A stretch of DNA of 64,000 nucleotides, from NCBI GenBank assembly GCA_944387405.1, contig CALXET010000002.1, positions 62,001 through 126,000 of the forward strand, read 5' to 3'. Both the position numbers and the translations under genes were made by a program. Each line of letters begins with the position of its first letter. The first letter of the stretch is position 1. Shown here one piece after another: positions 55,102 to 62,241 of this stretch. A model generated the notes under the pieces. It saw only the letters and a list, made by a program, of their open reading frames with translations, ran no database searches and was not told where the DNA came from. This DNA comes from an uncultured Clostridia bacterium (GTDB lineage: Bacteria; Bacillota; Clostridia; TANB77; CAG-508).

Positions 55102-55125
55102 ACAATTAAATACTTTTTATATATA

Positions 55126-55152
55126 AAAACGCTAAATCTAGCGTTTTTTTGA
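55126..55152 (+). terminator. Intrinsic terminator of the DHH gene
   Basis: AACGCTA and TAGCGTT (AATC loop) followed by TTTTTT. The foreign-composition gene begins directly after this hairpin. Confidence 0.85.
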
Positions 55153-55158
55153 TTTGTG

Positions 55159-55167
55159 TGTTATAAT
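55159..55167 (+). promoter_or_regulatory. Extended -10 promoter of the receiver-like island
   Basis: TGTTATAAT, an extended -10 box (TG at 55159-55160, TATAAT at 55162-55167), 58 bases before the ATG. No good -35 is present, as the native hairpin occupies that place. Confidence 0.5.
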
Positions 55168-55225
55168 ACGATCTAATCTGTAATAAACAATCATGCACTT
55201 ATATGTTAAGGAGGTTTTTTGCATC

Positions 55226-55756
55226 ATGAAAGCATTGATTCTTGAAGACAGTGTTCAGAAACTAGCAAATGCCACTCGGGTATTGCAAAAGTTCTCAATC
55301 GACCATGTACATTTCAACAACTGCTGCATTCCCTATGAGATGTTTATTGTAAAAGAAGGTCTCAAAGGGTTTGATCTTGTAGTTCTTGATTTGTTCTTTT
55401 ACAAGCAGCCCCCGCTGCTTGGAGAATCACGTCTTCCGAGTTCTACTGCCGGTTTCTATTTTCTGCTCAAAATGGCAGAATATGAATGCAATGTTCCTGT
55501 CATCATACACTCTTCTGAGGATGACTATCTTCCAGGGCTTGAGAAGTTTTTCTTACCAACAATTGAAGAATTCAGCAAACTCTTCAAAAATGCTCCTCTG
55601 CCCTATACCTATTACCAGGTAGAAGAACGTTATAAAGACGAGATAGACAGGCATAGAAAGTTCTTAGAGTTTGCAAAAGGACTCATTCTCGGACACGCAC
55701 ACAACGAAATCGAACTGGAACATCTGGTATCTGAATTTGTAACTTCAAAAAAATGA
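55226..55756 (+). CDS. Receiver-like protein of foreign composition
   Basis: About 176 aa. MKALILEDSVQKLAN at the start, FDLVVLDLFFYK (Asp50, Asp55) and VPVIIHSSEDD fit a response-regulator receiver fold: the acidic pair, the phospho-acceptor Asp55 and the Ser/Thr after the fourth strand. No output domain follows; the last ~60 residues are helical. AAGGAGG lies 11 bases before the ATG, whereas the longer frame from 55193 has none. Third-position G/C is high compared with all neighbours. Strong terminator downstream. Confidence 0.85.
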   Translation: MKALILEDSVQKLANATRVLQKFSIDHVHFNNCCIPYEMFIVKEGLKGFDLVVLDLFFYKQPPLLGESRLPSSTAGFYFLLKMAEYECNVPVIIHSSEDDYLPGLEKFFLPTIEEFSKLFKNAPLPYTYYQVEERYKDEIDRHRKFLEFAKGLILGHAHNEIELEHLVSEFVTSKK

Positions 55757-55768
55757 GCTTTCAAGTAA

Positions 55769-55812
55769 AAAAAGCAGGGTTGCTACTTTTGTAGTGCACC
55801 CTGCTTTTTCTA
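55769..55812 (+). terminator. Terminator of the receiver-like island
   Basis: AGCAGGGTTGCTAC pairs with GTAGTGCACCCTGCT (one bulge), then TTTTTC. Again a GC-rich stem, unlike the neighbours' hairpins. Confidence 0.85.
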
Positions 55813-55842
55813 TAATCTTTATCTTTTTATATTATTTTCCTT

Positions 55843-56703
55843 CTATTTTTCCCATCTACCATATATTCCACATGGAAGAACTAATTTTGAATCTTTCATT
55901 GGGAGACCAATCTCTCCTGAAGAAATTGTTCCTTTTACATTTTTCATATTAAGATATAATATATTCTCTAAGACTTTTGATGATATTCCAGTTGTATAAG
56001 AATTAATTAAGAAAAATAATGGATTATCTGATAAAACTTTAGTACATAATTCTACTAAATCAGCGATATTATTTTCAAATTGCCATACTTCACCATTTTT
56101 TCCTCTACCATAAGAAGGTGGATCCATAATTATAGCATCATATTTTCTTTCTCTTCTTATTTCTCTTTGAACAAATTTTACAACATCATCAATAATAAAT
56201 CTTACTGGTCTATCTCGAAGACCTGAAGACTCAACATTTTCTTTGGCCCATGTTGTCATTCCTTTTGAGCTATCTACATGACACACTTTAGCTCCTGCAG
56301 AAAGGCAAGCAACAGTAGCTCCACCAGTATATGCAAATAAATTAAGTACATTAATTTCTCTTCTAGAATCTTTTATTTTTTTTATCATCCAATCCCAATT
56401 AACAGCTTGCTCTGGAAAAAGCCCAGTATGCTTAAATCCCATTGGCTTTATATTAAATGTTAAATTCTTATATTTTATTTGCCAACTTTCAGGTAACCTT
56501 TTCTTATATTCCCAAGCTCCTCCACCAGTATTACTTCTATTATATCTAGCATTAGCTTGTCCCCATTTATTCGGATAGCTTTTATCTTTCCATATTATTT
56601 GAGGATCTGGTCTTATAAGATAAATATTCCCCCATCTTTCAAGTTTCTCTCCATTTGCCATATCTAAGATTTCATAATCTTTCCAATCATTTGCTATGTT
56701 CAT
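55843..56703 (-). CDS. Class I rRNA (cytosine) methyltransferase-like protein
   Basis: 286 aa. SAM motif LNLFAYTGGATVACLSAGAK, VCHVDSSKGMTTWAKENVES and the DPPSYGRG catalytic motif resemble the methylase half of RlmI/RlmK-type enzymes. No PUA domain is present. Expected to methylate rRNA. The start is 7 bases after the ispH stop, so co-transcription with ispH is likely. Confidence 0.88.
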   Translation of the reverse strand: MNIANDWKDYEILDMANGEKLERWGNIYLIRPDPQIIWKDKSYPNKWGQANARYNRSNTGGGAWEYKKRLPESWQIKYKNLTFNIKPMGFKHTGLFPEQAVNWDWMIKKIKDSRREINVLNLFAYTGGATVACLSAGAKVCHVDSSKGMTTWAKENVESSGLRDRPVRFIIDDVVKFVQREIRRERKYDAIIMDPPSYGRGKNGEVWQFENNIADLVELCTKVLSDNPLFFLINSYTTGISSKVLENILYLNMKNVKGTISSGEIGLPMKDSKLVLPCGIYGRWEK

Positions 56704-56710
56704 TTTTTTA

Positions 56711-57589
56711 CTACATACTCCTTTTATTTAAGTATTCTATAACTTCATCTATGCTTTTCTTTGGTGTTGAAGCTCCTGCCATAACTCCTACTTTACTCAC
56801 TTTTGAGAAATCTATATTTTCTAATTCTTTCTTTGTTTCTATATGAATTGCATCTTTGCAATTTTTACTAGATATTTCATACAATTTTACAGTATTTGAA
56901 CTATTTTTTCCACCTATTATCACCATAAAGTCAACTTTTTTTGCTAGATTTTCTGTTTCCATTTGTCTTATTTCAGTAGCTTCACAAATACTCTTATTTA
57001 TTTTTATATCTATATCATTATTATATTTCTTTAATTTTTCCTCTACTATACTAACAAATTCATCAAATTTCTTAAGAGAAAATGTTGTTTGAGCACAAAT
57101 ATATAATTTATTTAAATTTGAATTTTTAAAGTTATTTATAGCATTATCAATTTCTTCTTTATCTTTTAATACTGTTATTTCTTCTGATTTTGCAAAACTT
57201 TTTGTTCCTATAACTTCTGGATGCTCTTCATCACCAAATAAAAATACATAATAACCTTCATTACTCATATTTTCTACATCTTCATGTAATTTAATTACTC
57301 TAACACAACTATAATCATAAACTGTCAAATTTTTCTCTTTTGCTAATTGATAAATGTTTTTTGTTACACCATGAGCTCTAAATATAACTTCTGAATTATC
57401 TGGCACTTCACTTATATCATTTACAATGATAAGACCTTCTTTTTTTAAATCATCTACTAATTGTCTGTTATGAACAAGCTCTCCTAAGCAATATATTTTA
57501 TCTTTATTTTCTAATAATTCCTCTGTTTTTTCTACTGCATTTCTTACGCCATTACAAAATCCTGCTAATTTTCCAACTACTACTTCCAT
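56711..57589 (-). CDS. ispH: 4-hydroxy-3-methylbut-2-enyl diphosphate reductase (IspH/LytB)
   Basis: 292 aa. The three cluster cysteines lie in AGFCNGV, YDYSCVRV and KSICEATEIRQ; H-containing segments ELVHN, FRAHGV and HPEVIGT are all kept, as is QTTF. It makes IPP and DMAPP in the last step of the MEP pathway with a [4Fe-4S] cluster. The second motif DYSCV departs from the usual DATCP. ATG 57589 follows AAAGGAG; an upstream frame extends 11 codons. Confidence 0.92.
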   Translation of the reverse strand: MEVVVGKLAGFCNGVRNAVEKTEELLENKDKIYCLGELVHNRQLVDDLKKEGLIIVNDISEVPDNSEVIFRAHGVTKNIYQLAKEKNLTVYDYSCVRVIKLHEDVENMSNEGYYVFLFGDEEHPEVIGTKSFAKSEEITVLKDKEEIDNAINNFKNSNLNKLYICAQTTFSLKKFDEFVSIVEEKLKKYNNDIDIKINKSICEATEIRQMETENLAKKVDFMVIIGGKNSSNTVKLYEISSKNCKDAIHIETKKELENIDFSKVSKVGVMAGASTPKKSIDEVIEYLNKRSM

Positions 57590-57653
57590 ATTTTCTCCTT
57601 TTAATATTATATTTATATACACTTTAATTCTAATTAATTTAAATATTTAACAA

Positions 57654-57761
57654 TTATAATCTTGATAATAGATTTACAAATGTAACTATTAAAAAACAAT
57701 TTACAATAACACATGCTAATGTTAATAATATCGTAAATCTTACAATAAATTTTTTTCTCAT
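57654..57761 (-). CDS. 35-residue single-helix membrane peptide
   Basis: MRKKFIVRFTILLTLACVIV then NCFLIVTFVNLLSRL. GGAGGT lies six bases before the ATG, stronger than chance would usually give for so short a frame. Two Cys lie in the helix. Too short for similarity judgement. It lies between ispH and the foreign membrane-protein gene. The rest of 57762-57885 is AT-rich with no gene seen. Confidence 0.5.
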   Translation of the reverse strand: MRKKFIVRFTILLTLACVIVNCFLIVTFVNLLSRL

Positions 57762-57884
57762 TAATAAATACCTCCAAAATAAACTTGTCCATTATTTATA
57801 TATTCAAGTCATTTTAGAAATATTCATAAACATTTATATTTTAACACATATTTTGCGTTTTTTTCAATAATTTGTTATTTAAAA

Positions 57885-57926
57885 AATGAAGGAGCAGTTA
57901 CATGCCTACAGGCATGCACTTACTCC
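57885..57926 (-). terminator. Terminator of the membrane-protein island
   Basis: Minus strand: CATGCC/GGCATG core with GGAG/CTCC at the base, then TTCATTTTTT. It starts right at the second stop codon (57926-57928) of the gene. Confidence 0.75.
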
Positions 57927-58009
57927 TAACCGCTGTAGTTAAGGCTTGGTTTATTGCTTCCTTGCTCCTTAGCCTTAGGAGCTACCTCCTTCTTCTCTCC
58001 AGGGATTAG

Positions 58010-58549
58010 TCAGGCGTGGCTACCGCCAGACTTCTTCTCCGCCTTGATGCGCAAGACAAAGAAGATAATAACCAAGAGAATCATCACTTCGCAGGAAATG
58101 ATGGTCTTCCAAACAAGCTCGTTACTGAACGTTCCCCAGAAGGTTCTCACGATTGCATCCCACTTGATGTAGGAGACTACTATCGCAAAGAACACAACAT
58201 TGAGAAAAACAATCAAGCAGGCAAAACCTGCAATGAGCTTACCTTTGGCAACTTTCTCCCAGTTAAAGACCCCCTTCTTGTCGTTGGAGATGAAAAAAAT
58301 CGTCACTCCTCCAATAACCAGGGCATTGATGAGGATAATCAAGCCCCAATGATCCGAGAGGATCTGGCTAGCACCATCCGAAATCATCGCCCAGAGAGTC
58401 TGGTAGTTTACTACCACTGCTGTGATAATAAAACCACCAACGCCAACTACTGCCATGATAGCGATAAACATCACTATCCAGCCGGTAACGTCAAGTACTT
58501 TCTTCCCTGCCGAACCAGCCTTGTCCTTAATGCTTCCAAACATTTTCAT
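58010..58549 (-). CDS. Four-helix membrane protein of foreign composition, frame open beyond its UGA
   Basis: 179 aa to the first stop, with helices at about 25-48, 68-88, 105-128 and 147-165 and a basic C-terminus (LRIKAEKKSGGSHA). After UGA the same frame continues 27 sense codons, LIPGEKKEVAPKAKEQGSNK then PSLNYSG, to TAG at 57926-57928, directly before the terminator. The continuation has the same high-GC codon use, so the original gene probably ended there. The UGA is followed by CUA, a leaky context. AAGGAAGG precedes the ATG. Base composition differs strongly from its neighbours. Function unknown. Confidence 0.8.
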   Translation of the reverse strand: MKMFGSIKDKAGSAGKKVLDVTGWIVMFIAIMAVVGVGGFIITAVVVNYQTLWAMISDGASQILSDHWGLIILINALVIGGVTIFFISNDKKGVFNWEKVAKGKLIAGFACLIVFLNVVFFAIVVSYIKWDAIVRTFWGTFSNELVWKTIISCEVMILLVIIFFVLRIKAEKKSGGSHA

Positions 58550-58609
58550 AATGCTTTCCTTCCTTTCGTTGTCTGCTCAGAAGCCTCAACCATCTGCGGT
58601 TATACATAG

Positions 58610-58638
58610 ATTATAGCATATATGATATTTTTTTGCAA
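58610..58638 (-). promoter_or_regulatory. Promoter of the membrane-protein island
   Basis: Minus strand TTGCAA (58638-58633), 17-base spacer, TATAAT (58615-58610), about 60 bases before the ATG. Confidence 0.75.
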
Positions 58639-58648
58639 TTATGTAAAG

Positions 58649-58690
58649 TAATAGTCTCACAAATATATTTTTTATCTATGAGACTATTAT
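58649..58690 (-). terminator. Intrinsic terminator of uvrC
   Basis: TAATAGTCTCA (58649-58659) pairs with TGAGACTATTA (58679-58689); it serves minus-strand uvrC. Confidence 0.8.
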
Positions 58691-58693
58691 TTT

Positions 58694-60488
58694 CTAATTT
58701 AATTTTTCCTTAATTTTTTTGGCCAAATCAAATGTAATACCTTTTACTTTAAGTAAATCATTTACATCCGCTTCTCTTATACTTTCAATTGTCTTAAATT
58801 CTTTAAGTAATAGTTCTTTCTTTTTCTGTCCAATTCCAGGAATATCATCAAGCTCTGATTTACTTATATCTTTTTCCCTTAACTTTCTATGATATTCTAT
58901 TGCAGTATTGTGAACTTCATCTTGAAACTTAGTAATAAATAAGAAAAGATTTTCTGATATATTATATTCTCTTCTTTCCTCATCAATTAAAGCTCTTGTT
59001 GAATGTTTATCATCTTTAACCATACCATAAACTAATATTTGTTCTTGAAGATTATATTTCTTTAAAGCTCTTTTAATTGCTCTTATTTGAGTAATACCAC
59101 CATCTGCAAGTATTAGATCTGGAAGTTTTCCGAAACCCTCCTTTAGGATTTTCTAAAGAATGTTTTATTCTTCTTGTAACTACTTCTTCCATACATTTTG
59201 GATCATCTTGTCCAATTACAGTTTTTATTTTAAATCTTCTTGATAAATTTCTTTTTATAATTCCATCTTCTGCAACACACATTCCTGCAACTAAATAACT
59301 TCCTGATATATTTGATATATCAAATGTTTCTATTTTTCTTGGCAAAACATCTAAGCCCAGTACTTCTTTTAATTCGTTTAATATATCAAATTTATCTTTT
59401 GATTTGTTTTCAAGTGTTATTTCAGCATTTCTAACAGCCATTTCAACAAATCTTTGCTTTTCACCTTTTTGAGGAGTTTTTAATTCTACTTTTCTACCAG
59501 CTCTATTTCCAAGCCATTCTTCTATTATCCCTTTATCTTCTATTTCTTCTTGAATCATGATTCTATTTGGTAGATCTGGTCTATCTATATAATATTGTTT
59601 AATAAAACCAGATATAATTTCTGATATTTCCATATCTTTTAAATCATTAAAAAAGTAATGTTCTCTATCTATCATTTTACTTCCACGTACAAAAAATATT
59701 TCTACACATACAGATAGTTCATTTTTAAATACACCAATTACATCAATATTATTTTCTGATATATTAGATACTTTTTGTTTCTCATTTACTCTTTCTATTG
59801 CTAATTTTCTATCTCTTAGTTCTGCTGCTTTTTCAAAATCCATGTTTTTAGAAGCTTCTTTCATCTCTTTTTCTATTTCTCTTAAAATTACTCCTGTTTT
59901 TCCTTCTAACAGCATTATTATTTGATCTATCTGTTTTCTATAATCTTCTTTTGAAACATATCCCATACATGGAGCTAAACATTTCCCAATATGATAATTT
60001 AGACAAGCTCTATCTTTTGACCTAAAATTTTTACATTGTCTTATTTTAAATCTCTCTTTTATAAAATTAATCATTTCTCTTGCAGCACCAGGATTAGCAT
60101 ATGGTCCAAAATATTTTGCTCCATCATTTAATATTTTTCTAGTTACTATTACTGCTGGATAATCTGATTTAACATCTATTTTTATATATGGATAAGTTTT
60201 ATCATCTTTTAGTAAAACATTAAATTTTGGTCTATTTTCTTTAATCAGATTACATTCTAATATTAGAGCTTCTGCTTCATTATCTGTAACTATATATTCA
60301 AAATGGTCAACAGTAGCAACCATATTTTCTATTCTTTTAGTTTTATTATTTTTTCTAAAATATTGTTTAACTCTTCTTTTTAAAGAAATTGCTTTTCCTA
60401 CATAAATAATATTATCAAATTTATCCCTCATTATATAAACTCCTGATTTATCAGGAAGTTTTTTAAGTTCAGTCTCTATATCAAACAT
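58694..60488 (-). pseudogene. uvrC: Excinuclease ABC subunit C, single-base frameshift
   Basis: The first frame (59073-60488) holds the GIY-YIG nuclease (SGVYIMRDKFDNIIYVGK), the UVR motif and most of the second nuclease (IETFDISNISGS). At GGAGGG (59136-59138) one extra G shifts it into a nonsense tail ending FRKTSRSN. Removing one G restores GFGKLPDLILADGGITQIRA and joins the C-terminal frame (58694-59023) with the DIPGIGQKKKELLLKEF helix-hairpin-helix. The whole gene is then about 600 codons, normal for UvrC. Either a real disruption or a sequencing/assembly error. Confidence 0.93.
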
Positions 60489-60501
60489 TTCTTTTTCTCC
60501 T

Positions 60502-61041
60502 TTAAATATCTACGTATCCTATAAAAGGCAAATTTCTAAAACAATCTTTATAATCTAATCCATATCCTACCACAAATTTATCTTCAATTTCAAACCCTAT
60601 ATATTCAGGAACAACGTTTTTTATTCTTCTAGATTTTTTATCTAAAAGTGTACATATTTTCAAACTTCTTGGATTTCTTTTTTCTAAAATATCTTTTAAA
60701 TAATATAAAGTATTTCCTGTATCTATTATATCTTCTACTACAAGTACATTTCTACCATTAATATCAGTTTCTAAATCTTTAATTATATTTATCTTTCCAG
60801 AGCTAGTTAATTCATCACCATAACTTGAAATTCTCATAAAATCAATTTCTAATTTATAATTATTTATCTTTTTAGTTAAATCTACTGTAAAATATAAAGA
60901 ACCTTTAAGTATACATATAACTAAAATATCTTCTCCTAAATAATCTTTCTGTATTTCTGTAGCAAGCTCCTCTATTCTCTTTTCTAATTTTTCCTTTTCA
61001 ATCAATACTTTTATTTTATCTTTTACTTCATCTACTTCCAT
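60502..61041 (-). CDS. hpt: Hypoxanthine phosphoribosyltransferase
   Basis: 179 aa. The PRPP loop is VLVVEDIIDTGNTL, and the N-terminal GSLYFTVDL and C-terminal FVVGYGLDYKDCFRNLPFIG motifs are typical. It salvages hypoxanthine and guanine to IMP and GMP. AGGAGG precedes the ATG; uvrC begins 13 bases downstream, so the two may be co-transcribed. Confidence 0.94.
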   Translation of the reverse strand: MEVDEVKDKIKVLIEKEKLEKRIEELATEIQKDYLGEDILVICILKGSLYFTVDLTKKINNYKLEIDFMRISSYGDELTSSGKINIIKDLETDINGRNVLVVEDIIDTGNTLYYLKDILEKRNPRSLKICTLLDKKSRRIKNVVPEYIGFEIEDKFVVGYGLDYKDCFRNLPFIGYVDI

Positions 61042-61103
61042 TTAGAAAGCCTCCTTATCAATTAATACAGTATTATCTATTTTTATCATCGTATCTTAAA
61101 ACA

Positions 61104-61143
61104 AAAATAGATAGAAATTAATATTTATTTTTCCATCTATTTT
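61104..61143 (-). terminator. Intrinsic terminator
   Basis: AAATAGATGGAAA pairs with TTTCTATCTATTT on the minus strand, followed by TTG/T-rich sequence. It ends the transcript of the gene at 61151. Confidence 0.6.
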
Positions 61144-61150
61144 ATATTCA

Positions 61151-61771
61151 TTATTCTACTTTTGTAATTTTTACTTCTGTAATAATACCTGATGTCTCCA
61201 CAGTTTCTACATTATATAGTTCATCTGGATCTGTATTATCTCTTAATATATAAAGCATCTCATTTGTATCCTGAACTACTTCTTCTGAGTTATCCATATT
61301 TCCTGGTACACCTATTGTAGAGTCTACCTCTTCAGTATAATTTTGTGTTACTGCAACAAATCTTCCCGGAACATCTATATGATTTGCATTACTTGATATT
61401 ACACCTTCAATTAAAGCTTTACACATCTGCCCACTTATATTATTTCCAGCATATACAGTAAATGCAATATTATATAAATTTCTTTCCTCTTCAGTCATAT
61501 TCTGTACTTCTGTTTCAAACTCTTTATTTCCAGCTGCAGAAACTTCATTACTTTCTGAAGTGTTATTTGTAGTAGTTATATTTTCTTGCGAAATTTCATT
61601 TACTGCAGTCTCATTTTGCACCACACCAATAATATTCCCTTGAACAATATTGTTAGACAAATTAGCTGTTTGAGTTCTTTTTATATCTATATATGGCTTT
61701 ACTGCTAAAAATATTAAAAAAGCAATTAGAGCTACAAGCACTATGGTTAAAAATATAATAAACTTTTTCAT
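61151..61771 (-). CDS. Unrecognised membrane-anchored extracytoplasmic protein
   Basis: 206 aa. A single N-terminal helix (IIFLTIVLVALIAFLIFLAV) is followed by a Thr/Asn/Ser-rich linker (residues ~35-85) and a folded part of about 110 residues (FTVYAGNNISGQMCKALIEG onward). No known domain. GGAG precedes the ATG. It stands alone upstream of hpt. Confidence 0.75.
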   Translation of the reverse strand: MKKFIIFLTIVLVALIAFLIFLAVKPYIDIKRTQTANLSNNIVQGNIIGVVQNETAVNEISQENITTTNNTSESNEVSAAGNKEFETEVQNMTEEERNLYNIAFTVYAGNNISGQMCKALIEGVISSNANHIDVPGRFVAVTQNYTEEVDSTIGVPGNMDNSEEVVQDTNEMLYILRDNTDPDELYNVETVETSGIITEVKITKVE

Positions 61772-61913
61772 ATTAATATCTCCATATCTCTTTTTCTTCT
61801 TTTAAATTGTACCATTTTTATATATAAAAGTAAACTAAATTATATTCTTATACAAAAATACTATTAAAATAATATTTGCTATATTATACATATTAACATA
61901 CATAATTTGATTT

Positions 61914-61943
61914 TTTACAAGTTTTATAGTAATATACTATTAT
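61914..61943 (+). promoter_or_regulatory. Promoter of the glmS transcript
   Basis: TTTACA (61914-61919), 18-base spacer, TATTAT (61938-61943). Transcription would start about 50 bases before the ribozyme cleavage site. Confidence 0.6.
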
Positions 61944-62001
61944 ATGTAAAAAATGTAGAAAAATATAAATAGAAAGGAGGCAAAAATTATATTATCTATA
62001 A

Positions 62002-62165
62002 AGCGCCAGGACAGTTTTTACTGTTGACGAGGTTAGAGTTTATCGAAATTTTCGGCGGATACTCTATGGTCTATTTTCGGATCATTATAAAAAATTCAAA
62101 AAATAGTAGTAATACTATAACAATAATTTTTTAATCGAAAATTACATTTTAGCATATAATATAAA
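62002..62165 (+). ncRNA. glmS ribozyme: glmS self-cleaving ribozyme
   Basis: AGCGCC at 62002-62007 with cleavage expected between A62002 and G62003, then ACAG/CTGT (P1/P2 area), GACGAGG, TTATCGAAATTTTCGGCGGAT, all characteristic glmS ribozyme bases; the last element is quoted in part. Glucosamine-6-phosphate binding triggers self-cleavage of the mRNA and its decay by RNase J, so GlmS is feedback-controlled. The 3' half of the ribozyme (P3/P4 region) is AT-rich. The gap 61772-62241 contains, besides this and the promoter, nothing else. Confidence 0.9.
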
Positions 62166-62241
62166 AATATTAATTGTTTTATTTTTTATATTCATTTAAT
62201 ATTTTAAGTCCCACAAAAAAAGAAAAAGGAGGCACTATTAT

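Noticed and set aside
57926..58549. A general change of the genetic code (UGA as sense) in this organism
   Set aside because: Many native genes in the window end in UGA at conserved ends, for example the antitoxin at 16020 and yqfC; only the foreign gene shows a coding-like extension.
58016..58609. A 197-codon plus-strand frame opposite the foreign membrane-protein gene
   Set aside because: It has no ribosome site or coherent domain, and lies antisense to a frame with four clear membrane helices and its own promoter and terminator. It arises because the high-GC codons leave few stops.
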